Assembly (NCBI GenBank): GCA_030740435.1
Contig: JASLXG010000206.1
Coordinates: forward strand, 1 to 40,287
DNA length: 40,287 bases
Origin: Alphaproteobacteria bacterium
GTDB lineage: Bacteria; Pseudomonadota; Alphaproteobacteria; UBA2966
Direction: 5' to 3'
Below the pieces are notes generated by a model, which was not told where the DNA came from, made no database searches, and saw nothing but the letters and a program-made list of their open reading frames with translations. Shown here in pieces: positions 18,016 through 24,954 of the stretch (position 1 is the first letter of the stretch; every line of letters starts with the position of its first letter). Position numbers and translations under genes: made by a program.

Positions 18016-18257
18016 CCGCGAATCCCATCCATTCGGGGGAAATCCTCAGGGACGAGCTGGACGAGCGCCAATTGAGCGCCAACCGATTGGCCCTCGACCT
18101 CGGGGTGGCGGGCAGCCGCATTACCGGCATCCTCAACGGCCGGCGCGCCATCAGAGCCGATACGGCGTTGCGTTTGGGGCAGTATTTCGGCAACTCGGCA
18201 AAATTCTGGATGAACCTGCAAAGCGCCTACGACCTGGAGCAGGCGAACAACGCCTGA
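18012..18257 (+). CDS. HigA-family antitoxin-like HTH protein (orphan)
   Basis: XRE-type helix-turn-helix protein of 81 residues with the HigA layout: the entry IHSGEILRDELDERQLSANR, the HTH around LALDLGVAGSRITGILNGRR and the closing block LGQYFGNSAKFWMNLQSAYD. HigA proteins neutralise the mRNase HigB and repress their own operon, with the toxin gene normally directly upstream. Here the upstream gene is a CoA ligase whose stop overlaps this ATG, and the downstream gene is a GFA protein, so no toxin partner is present. It may be a solitary antitoxin, a relic, or a regulator recruited to the cluster. The family call is strong; the role is open. Confidence 0.9.
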   Translation: MTANPIHSGEILRDELDERQLSANRLALDLGVAGSRITGILNGRRAIRADTALRLGQYFGNSAKFWMNLQSAYDLEQANNA

Positions 18258-18267
18258 CCATGACACC

Positions 18268-18675
18268 ATGAATCGATTCCCCGGCGGCTGTTTGTGCGGC
18301 GCTGTGCGCTACGAGATCGAGCGCAAGTTTCTCAATGCCATGCACTGCTATTGCGGCATGTGCCGCAAGGCCCATGGCACAGCCTATTCGACCCACGTCA
18401 TGTTGCGCCCCGACCAGATGCGCTGGCTGGCCGGGCGTGAACGCCTGGTGGCCTATCGCTCCTCGGCCGCGGGCGTGCGCGAGTTCTGCCCCGTCTGTGG
18501 CACGCATGTCCTGGTGCATGGCCAGACCGGCGATGACATGCTGGCTGTTCCCGCAGGCACGCTGGATGGCGACCCACCGCTGACCGTTCGCGGCCACATG
18601 TTCGTGGCGGATTGCGTGCAATGGTACCGCATCGCCGACGACCTGCAACAACACGCCGGCTGGCCGCCGGATTGA
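18268..18675 (+). CDS. GFA-family zinc protein (glutathione-dependent formaldehyde-activating enzyme/CENP-V type)
   Basis: A 135-residue protein with the GFA beta-fold. The zinc-binding cysteines are in GCLCGAVRYE, HCYCGMCRKAHG and EFCPVCGTHV, the complete family pattern. Named for S-hydroxymethylglutathione formation from formaldehyde, most members have no proven reaction and may act on other glutathione or thiol adducts. It sits 10 bases after the HigA gene and 23 bases before the SDR at 18699, in the same direction. Functional linkage to aromatic catabolism is possible but not shown by the sequence. Confidence 0.92.
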   Translation: MNRFPGGCLCGAVRYEIERKFLNAMHCYCGMCRKAHGTAYSTHVMLRPDQMRWLAGRERLVAYRSSAAGVREFCPVCGTHVLVHGQTGDDMLAVPAGTLDGDPPLTVRGHMFVADCVQWYRIADDLQQHAGWPPD

Positions 18676-18698
18676 CCGCGACAACAGGGAATTCAGCC

Positions 18699-19406
18699 AT
18701 GAACGAACAAGGGCCCGTGGCCCTGGTGGCAGGGGTGGGCCGGGGCACCGGCGGTGCCATCTCGCGGCGCCTGGCGGCCGGCGGCTACCGGGTGGCGCTG
18801 CTGGCGCGTTCGGAAAGCCGCTTGAAGGAGTTCGAAGCCGAATTGCCGGGTAGTCTGGCGCTGCCTTGCGACATCACCGACCCCGCGGCGCTGGATCACT
18901 CCCTGGCGCGCTGCCGGGCCGAGTTGGGCGAGCCCTCGATCGTCGTCCACAACGCCGCCCGCGGCGTCTGGGGCAGTTTCCTGGACATCGATCCGGCCGA
19001 AATGGAAGCCAATTTCCAGGTCAACACCATGAGTCTTCTGCACCTCGGCCGCGCCGTGGCGCCGGCCATGGTGGCGGCCGGCCGGGGCGCGATCATCGTC
19101 ACCGGCAACACCTCGGCCTGGCGCGGCAAGCCCGATTTTTCCGGCTTCGCGCCGACCAAGGCGGCCCAGCGAATTCTGGCCGAGGCCATGGCCCGCGAGC
19201 TGGGGCCGAAGGGCGTCCACGTGGCCTACGTGGTGATCGACGCGGTGATCGATCTACGCTGGACCCGCAAACGGTTCCCGAACCTCCCCGACGAACGCTT
19301 CGCTAAAACCGATGCCATCGCCGAAACGGTCTACCAAGTGGCCCACCAGGACCCCGGCGCCTGGTCCTTCAACGTCGAGCTGCGTCCGGCCGGCGAGGTC
19401 TGGTAG
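18699..19406 (+). CDS. SDR-family protein lacking the catalytic tyrosine
   Basis: Short-chain dehydrogenase fold of 235 residues. The glycine-rich cofactor loop AGVGRGTGGAISRRL lies at 11-25, HNAARG stands in for NNAG, and the strand IIVTGNTSAWRG is normal. Where classical enzymes have YxxxK, this protein has Phe150-Ala-Pro-Thr-Lys154. Without the Tyr hydroxyl the usual hydride-transfer mechanism should fail, so it may bind cofactor without normal oxidoreductase activity or use another residue. Similar Tyr-less SDRs exist in proteobacteria. ATG at 18699 fits the fold start. It appears to be the last gene of the plus-strand cluster. Confidence 0.88.
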   Translation: MNEQGPVALVAGVGRGTGGAISRRLAAGGYRVALLARSESRLKEFEAELPGSLALPCDITDPAALDHSLARCRAELGEPSIVVHNAARGVWGSFLDIDPAEMEANFQVNTMSLLHLGRAVAPAMVAAGRGAIIVTGNTSAWRGKPDFSGFAPTKAAQRILAEAMARELGPKGVHVAYVVIDAVIDLRWTRKRFPNLPDERFAKTDAIAETVYQVAHQDPGAWSFNVELRPAGEVW

Positions 19407-19650
19407 CGCCAGGGCGCCGGGCCTCGACGCCAATCGGTGCCAGAACCAAAATCCGGTTGCCGACTTTTTCCCCTCCGTTGCCCCATGGCATCTGGGCATC
19501 CGCTGCTGGGCGTACAGCGAGCCTGACGGCGTTAGCGCCAAAACGACGCGCTTGACCCATTTCGGTCATCAGAGCGGATTTAGACGGAGTGGTGTTTTTC
19601 CTTCTAATCCAGATGTCGTATGCTTCTGATCCAAGGAGGAAACGATACAG

Positions 19651-20055
19651 ATGAACTTCAAATTTCTGAAATTCCTCACTGCTCTCCTGGCAGTGTTTTT
19701 GCTTGCTTTCGGCTCCAGCCCCATTGCCAGCACGGCACGGGATATGCTGAAAGCGTTGAAAGAGACGCCGCAACCTATAGCCATGGTCGTGGCCCCGCCC
19801 AAGCTGCCCTCCCGGCCCTCACAAGCCAAACCGGCGGCCGAGATGGATTTTGACCCTGGTTCAACGTTCCGCGATTGTGAGGGTTGCCCTGAGATGGTGG
19901 TGATCCCGGCGGGCAGCTTCCGAATGGGCGATCTCAACGGCGACGGCAGCAGCGAAGAGAAACCTGTTCGCAAGGTCACGATCCTCAACAAGTTCGCGAT
20001 TGGAAAATTCGAAGTGACTATCAACGAGTTTTCCACCTTCGTTAAGCCGATATAG
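19651..20055 (+). pseudogene. Secreted SUMF1/formylglycine-generating-enzyme domain, truncated
   Basis: The 5' part of a SUMF1-domain protein. Residues 1-30 form a signal peptide (LTALLAVFLLAF), followed by a Pro/Ala linker and then the start of the domain: PEMVVIPAGSFRMGD and KFAIGKFEVTINEFSTFV. Full SUMF1 domains run over 200 residues; here homology ends near residue 131 (base 20042), where the sequence turns into antisense of an acyl-CoA dehydrogenase, and a chance stop follows at 20053. The missing part contains the Cys pair used by true formylglycine-generating enzymes, so activity is not expected. The perfect AAGGAGGA at 19633-19640 supports the ATG. Many bacterial SUMF1 proteins are not sulfatase-maturing and occur with caspase-like or kinase proteins; a caspase-like gene lies just downstream. 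Confidence 0.82.
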
Positions 20056-20225
20056 CCCTGGCGGCCGGCGCTCTGGCTGAAATCGGCGGAGAATTCGAAG
20101 CCGTATTGCTGGCTGAAAGGGATGCCGCGGGCCTTCTCGGCGGCCAGGAAGGCACGCACTTCGGCCCTCAATTCATCGGCACCGGGCGGCATTTCGACGG
20201 CCTCGAAGCGCGGGCTGGAGGTCAT
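20040..20225 (-). pseudogene. Acyl-CoA dehydrogenase N-terminal fragment
   Basis: Minus-strand ATG at 20225 starts a peptide with the typical N-terminus of a large acyl-CoA dehydrogenase subfamily: ELRAEVRAFLAAEKARG, then FSADFSQSAGRQGYIGLT. The expected continuation (a WPKEYGG-like block) is absent because the sequence switches at about 20042 to antisense of the SUMF1 gene. Only about 60 of roughly 390 residues remain, so no function is expected. It is divergent from the caspase-like gene at 20369 across a 143-base spacer that probably holds both promoters. Confidence 0.75.
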
Positions 20226-20368
20226 GGCAGGCTCGCAATCGCTGCAACAAAACCTGAACTTAGCACACCCGGGGGCATTTTTTCCGCCCGTATCGCCGGA
20301 TTCCGGCTCTAATCCTTGCATAGGCATTAGGGAAATCTGAACCGATCCGGATTAACCTCAATCGGCCC

Positions 20369-22021
20369 ATGAATACTGCCTTGCGAAGCATATTTCCTTT
20401 CCTTGCCGCCGCCCTCTGCCTGGCGCTGGCGGCCGGCGGGGTGCGCGCCGAAGAGAGGGCTTCGCTCGACGACTATCGCGAATTCATGGGCTACGCCTAT
20501 GAATACCTGGAGGAAGCCAAGGCGCTGGAGCGCCGGGCCGCGCGCGCCCACGGCAACCGGGCCCGGACGCTGAAGGCCCTGGCGCGGCTCAACCGCCAGA
20601 TGGCCAAGCAGAAAAAGGTGATGGCCGAGACTTTCCTCTCGGGCAACCAACACCAGCGCAAGCGGGCCGAGGTGCGTTACGAGGAGCTCAAGGAACGGGC
20701 CGAGCAGATCCGCGAACGTGGGGTCCTTTCCCGCCCACTGCCCGCCGCCACCGCGGCCCCGGCGCGCCGGCCGCGACCGCCAGCGGCGCGGAACGTCCAG
20801 GTGCCTCCCCGACCCCGCGACGGCACCGTCACGCCGGCCCTGGTGCGCCAGCGCCACGAACGCCTGGCCGAGCTGACCGCCAGCCTGGTGCAGCGCGACC
20901 TGATCGTCGAGGTCGGCATCGAGGGGGCGCCGCTACGCGACCTGCCTGACGCCAAATCGCCCATCCTACGCCACCTCGGCCGCGGCGACCTGGTCCATGT
21001 CATCGCCAGCCTACCCAGCGGCTGGGGCCAAGTGGCCGAGGGCGGCCGGCCCATCGGTTGGATCCACCGCCGCGCCATTCACCTGCCGCCCGGGAAGGCC
21101 AACCAGAGCGTGCCCGAAAAAGCGCCGGCCCCGGCCCCGGCCCGGCCCACCGCCGCGCCCGAAGGCGTCACCTTCCCCGCCGGTCCCGCCAATCCCGACG
21201 CCGTGGCCATCATCGTCGGCAACCGCCGCTACCGCCACGGTGACGTACCGGAGGTGCGCTTTGCCCACAACGACCTGGCCGCCATGCGGACCTACGTGCA
21301 CAAGACGCTGGGCTTCGCCGAGCGCAATATCGTCGAATTGCGCGACGCCACCAAGGCCGACCTGATGGCCCACTTCGGCTCATCCGAAGAACACCAGGGC
21401 CGGCTCTACGATCTGGTGCGGGCCGGGCGTTCGGACGTCCTGGTCTACTATTCGGGCCACGGCGTGCCCGGCCGTGGTGGTGCCGGTTACCTGCTGCCCA
21501 GCGACGGCGATCCCGGCAAGGCGCGCCTCACGGGCTATGGCATCGATACGCTGATCGCCAACCTGGCCAAGGCCCGGGCCCGCGGCATCACGGTGATACT
21601 GGACACCTGCTTTTCGGGGCTCTCGCACGGCGGCGCACTGCTGCCGGCGGCCTCGGGCATCTATCTCGCGGCAAAGCTGCCGGGTGGCCTGAAAAACGGT
21701 GCCATCCTGACGGCCGCCGATGGCAGCCAAATCGCATCTTGGGATACCACGGCCGGGCTTGGCCTCTTTACCCGCTACCTGCTCGAAGGCCTGCTGGGTC
21801 AAGCCGACCGGGCCGAGCGCGGCGGCGACGCCGACGGCCGGGTATCGCTGGGCGAGATTCGCGGCTACCTGCAGGGCGAGATGGCCTACCAGGCTCGGCG
21901 GCGCTTCGGCCGCGACCAGACACCCCAGATCCACGGCGACCCGGCGCGGCTGCTGAGCAGAGTCCTCGATCCGAAATTTCCGGGTTTCGGCACCGACGGA
22001 TTCGGACTGAGCAAGCGCTAA
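20369..22021 (+). CDS. Secreted caspase-like (peptidase C14) protein with SH3 domain
   Basis: A 550-residue exported protein with several domains. Residues 1-27 are a signal peptide ending VRAEE. Residues about 34-118 are charged helices, probably a coiled coil, followed by a Pro/Arg-rich linker. An SH3b-like domain spans about 178-237 (GAPLRDLPDAKSPIL, GWGQVAEGGRPIGWI). A Pro/Ala linker leads to the caspase-like p20 domain from about 276, with catalytic dyad His364 in YYSGHGVPG and Cys414 in LDTCFSG, both intact. Near 486-496, GDADGRVSLGE resembles a calcium-binding loop, as in other bacterial caspase homologues. It probably cleaves after basic residues or acts in stress or cell-envelope signalling; the target is unknown. 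It is convergent with the FAD/Fe-S oxidase, sharing stop-codon bases. Confidence 0.9.
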   Translation: MNTALRSIFPFLAAALCLALAAGGVRAEERASLDDYREFMGYAYEYLEEAKALERRAARAHGNRARTLKALARLNRQMAKQKKVMAETFLSGNQHQRKRAEVRYEELKERAEQIRERGVLSRPLPAATAAPARRPRPPAARNVQVPPRPRDGTVTPALVRQRHERLAELTASLVQRDLIVEVGIEGAPLRDLPDAKSPILRHLGRGDLVHVIASLPSGWGQVAEGGRPIGWIHRRAIHLPPGKANQSVPEKAPAPAPARPTAAPEGVTFPAGPANPDAVAIIVGNRRYRHGDVPEVRFAHNDLAAMRTYVHKTLGFAERNIVELRDATKADLMAHFGSSEEHQGRLYDLVRAGRSDVLVYYSGHGVPGRGGAGYLLPSDGDPGKARLTGYGIDTLIANLAKARARGITVILDTCFSGLSHGGALLPAASGIYLAAKLPGGLKNGAILTAADGSQIASWDTTAGLGLFTRYLLEGLLGQADRAERGGDADGRVSLGEIRGYLQGEMAYQARRRFGRDQTPQIHGDPARLLSRVLDPKFPGFGTDGFGLSKR

Positions 22022-24924
22022 CCTTCGCCGCCCTGCGCCAGCGCCAGCACCTCCGCCACGTGCAACGCCCGGCGTTCGGCCAGGTCGCGGAACTGGCTGC
22101 GGCAACTGCTGCCGTCGGCGACGATAATGGTGTCGGCCGCAGCCTCACGCACCGCCGGCAGCGGGCCCTGCTTGGCGATGCGCCGCGAGAGCTCGAAGTG
22201 CTCGGCCTCGTAGCCGAAGGCACCGGCCATGCCGCAGCAGCCGCCGGCCGTGGTCTCGACGGCCAGACCCGGAATCAGCGCCAGCACGGCTTCCAGGGAC
22301 GCCACGGCACCGAAGGCGGCTTCGTGGCAGTGGCCGTGGACCAGGGCGCGCTTTTGGGCCAGCGCCCCGAGCCCCAGATCGAAGCCCGGCCGGCCCTCGT
22401 TTTCGACGATGAACTCGGTCAGCAATTTGGCCGCATCCGGCACCGCACCCAACTCCTCGGCCTCCAGCAACGCCGGGTATTCGTCACGCAACGTGAGCAG
22501 GCAGGAGGGCTCGAGGCCGACTATCGCCAGGCCTTCGGCGGCCAGCGGCCGCAGCACCCGCAGCAAGCGGCGGGCCTCGACGCGGGCCTCCTCGACCCGG
22601 CCCTGGGTCAGATATGTGCGGCCGCAGCAAAGCGGCCGGCCGCCGCTCGCCCGCACCGGCAAAACGCGGCAGCCGGCCCGGCTCAGTACAGCCTGGGCGG
22701 CGCGGGCGATGTCGGGCTCGAACCAGCGATGGAAGCAATCGACGAATAGCGCCACCCCGGGGCCCACCCCGGACCCGGCCTCGCCCTCGATATAGGGCCG
22801 GCGATGCCAGCTCGGCAACCGGCGGTGGCGGCTGAACCCGAGCAGCTTCTCGCGGCCAAATCGCAATACCGCGTTCTGTTCCGCCAGATTGAGCAACCAG
22901 CCCAGGCGCGAGGTCGCCCCCGCGTATCTCGGCAGGCCGGCGATCAGGCGCTGGCGCCAGCTTGGAGTCTGATTCCGGGCCAGCACCTCGATCTTCAGGC
23001 GCGCCATATCGACGCCGGTCGGGCATTCGCGGCGGCAGCCCTTGCAAGCGAGGCAGAGCTCGAAGGCCTGAGCCAGCGCCGGCGATCGCAGAGCGTCCTC
23101 GCCAAGCTGGCCCCCGAGTTGGCCACTAAGTGCCAGGCGCAGCGTGTTGGCGCGGCCCCGGGTCAGGTGCTGCTCGTCGCCGGTGGCGCGGAACGAGGGA
23201 CACATCACAGCCCCGGCCGATTTGCGGCAGGCGCCGTTGTTGTTACACATCTCGGTGGCCCGCAAGAGGCCGCCCCAGTCCGACCAGTCGAGCGCCGCCT
23301 CTATCTCCAGCGGCCGGTAGTGGGGGCCATAGCGAAACAGCGTGCGATCGTCCATCTTCGACGGTTTGACGATCTTGCCCGGGTTCATCAGACCCTCGGG
23401 ATCGAAGCTTTGCTTGACCTCGCCGAAGGCGGCGACCAGGCGGGGTCCGAAATTCCGCTCGAGGAATTCCGAGCGCACTAGGCCGTCGCCGTGTTCGCCG
23501 GAATAGGCGCCTTTGTATTGCCGCACCAGGGCGCCGGCTTTTTCGGCAATGGCCCGCATGATGGCGGGGCTTTCCGCCTGCTTGAGATCGAGCACTGGGC
23601 GCACGTGCAAACACCCCACCGAGGCGTGTGCGTACCAGGTGCCGGTCACGCCCAGGCGGGCAAACTCGGCGCTGATCCGGTCGGTGTAGTCGGCCAGGTG
23701 CTCGAGCGGCACGGCGCAGTCCTCGATGAACGAGACCGGCTTGCCGTCGCCCTTCATGGCCATGAGGATGTTGAGTCCGGCCTTGCGGATCTCCCAGACG
23801 CCGGCCTGGAAGCCGGGCTCCAGGGCCTCGACGAAACCCTCGCCGTGACCGAGCTCAGCCAGCAATTCGCCCAGCCGGCGCAATTCGCGGCTCAAGGGCT
23901 CATACTCGTCGCCGGCGAATTCGACCAGCAGCAGCGCCGCCGCGCTAGCGTCGAAGAAGCCGTCGATGGTCGGCGCGAACAGCGGATTGTGGCGCGCCAG
24001 ATCGATCATGGTGCGATCCACCAGCTCGACCGCCACCGGCCCCAGCGCCACGATCTCCGGCGTCGCCTTCATGGCGGCGCGTAGCGTGGGAAAATGGCAG
24101 ATTCCCAGCACCTTGTGCCGCGGCAAGGGCTGCAAATCGAGGTGCAGGCGCTGGAAATAGGCCAGCGTGCCTTCCGAGCCGATCAGCAACGGCGCCAGAT
24201 TGTCTGTCCAGGGATCGAGGCTGGCGAGGTTGTAGCCGGCAACGGAGCGCAGGATCTTGGGAAAGCGCTCGGCGATCTCGCTGTGGTGGCGCCGGACGAT
24301 GTCGTGGATGGCGGCGAGCAGTTGCTGGGGCGGCCGGGCTCCCTCCCCAGCCGCCGGCGGGGGGCCGAATTGGGCCTCGCGGCCGTCGATCAGGACGGCG
24401 TCGATGGCGTGCACGTTGTGCACCATGTTGCCGTAATGGAGCGAGCGCGAGCCGCAGGCGTTGTTGCCGGCCATGCCGCCGATGGTGGCCCGGCTGGAGG
24501 TCGAGATGTCGACGGGAAACCAGAGGCCATGGGGCTTCAGCAGGCGATTGAGATCGTCGAGAACCAGCCCCGGCTCGACCACCACCCGCCGCGCCTCGGC
24601 ATCGAAGGAGAGCAAGCGGTCGAGGTGCTTGCTGGTGTCGATGATCAGGGCCTCGCCGATGGCTTGGCCGCTTTGCGAGGTGCCGGCGCCGCGCGGCAGC
24701 ACGGGCACACCCTCCTCGCCGGCTATGGCCAGGGCAGCCACCACGTCGTCGGCGCGGCTGGGCACCAGCACGCCGATGGGTTCGATCTGGTAGAGCGAGG
24801 CGTCGGTGGCATAGCGACCGCGGCTGGCGGCATCGAACAGCACCTCGCCGGCGGTTTCGCGGGCCAGGCGTTGGGCCAAGCGCGATTGGCCTAGGCGCCG
24901 GCCAGGTGGGGTCTTAACCCTCAT
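22018..24924 (-). CDS. FAD-linked oxidase fused to Fe-S/CCG domains, D-lactate or glycolate dehydrogenase-like
   Basis: A 968-residue fusion of a GlcD-like flavoprotein with a GlcF/GlpC-like iron-sulfur protein. The FAD-binding type 4 domain (about 45-185) contains LPRGAGTSQSGQAIG and STSSRATIGGMAGNNACGSR. The FAD oxidase C-terminal domain follows to about 500, with YSGEHGDGLVRSEF near its end. The ferredoxin-like part has EMCNNNGACRKSAGAVMCPS and LCLACKGCRRECPTGVD. Two CCG cysteine-rich domains end with GRPLCCGRT and TAGGCCGMAG. Relatives oxidise D-2-hydroxy acids such as D-lactate or 2-hydroxyglutarate and pass electrons to quinone. The ATG at 24924 opens the only full-length frame. The substrate cannot be fixed. 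Confidence 0.93.
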   Translation of the reverse strand: MRVKTPPGRRLGQSRLAQRLARETAGEVLFDAASRGRYATDASLYQIEPIGVLVPSRADDVVAALAIAGEEGVPVLPRGAGTSQSGQAIGEALIIDTSKHLDRLLSFDAEARRVVVEPGLVLDDLNRLLKPHGLWFPVDISTSSRATIGGMAGNNACGSRSLHYGNMVHNVHAIDAVLIDGREAQFGPPPAAGEGARPPQQLLAAIHDIVRRHHSEIAERFPKILRSVAGYNLASLDPWTDNLAPLLIGSEGTLAYFQRLHLDLQPLPRHKVLGICHFPTLRAAMKATPEIVALGPVAVELVDRTMIDLARHNPLFAPTIDGFFDASAAALLLVEFAGDEYEPLSRELRRLGELLAELGHGEGFVEALEPGFQAGVWEIRKAGLNILMAMKGDGKPVSFIEDCAVPLEHLADYTDRISAEFARLGVTGTWYAHASVGCLHVRPVLDLKQAESPAIMRAIAEKAGALVRQYKGAYSGEHGDGLVRSEFLERNFGPRLVAAFGEVKQSFDPEGLMNPGKIVKPSKMDDRTLFRYGPHYRPLEIEAALDWSDWGGLLRATEMCNNNGACRKSAGAVMCPSFRATGDEQHLTRGRANTLRLALSGQLGGQLGEDALRSPALAQAFELCLACKGCRRECPTGVDMARLKIEVLARNQTPSWRQRLIAGLPRYAGATSRLGWLLNLAEQNAVLRFGREKLLGFSRHRRLPSWHRRPYIEGEAGSGVGPGVALFVDCFHRWFEPDIARAAQAVLSRAGCRVLPVRASGGRPLCCGRTYLTQGRVEEARVEARRLLRVLRPLAAEGLAIVGLEPSCLLTLRDEYPALLEAEELGAVPDAAKLLTEFIVENEGRPGFDLGLGALAQKRALVHGHCHEAAFGAVASLEAVLALIPGLAVETTAGGCCGMAGAFGYEAEHFELSRRIAKQGPLPAVREAAADTIIVADGSSCRSQFRDLAERRALHVAEVLALAQGGEG

Positions 24925-24954
24925 TTCTCACCGGATCATGGCCTGGTTGGCGAT

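Noticed and set aside
19407-19560. Possible transposase remnant after the Tyr-less SDR
   Set aside because: No transposase motif, terminal repeat or target duplication could be found.
4178-20042. Single inversion between the two tail-to-tail junctions
   Set aside because: Re-inverting the segment only joins other pairs of 5' halves tail-to-tail; none of the four broken genes is restored.
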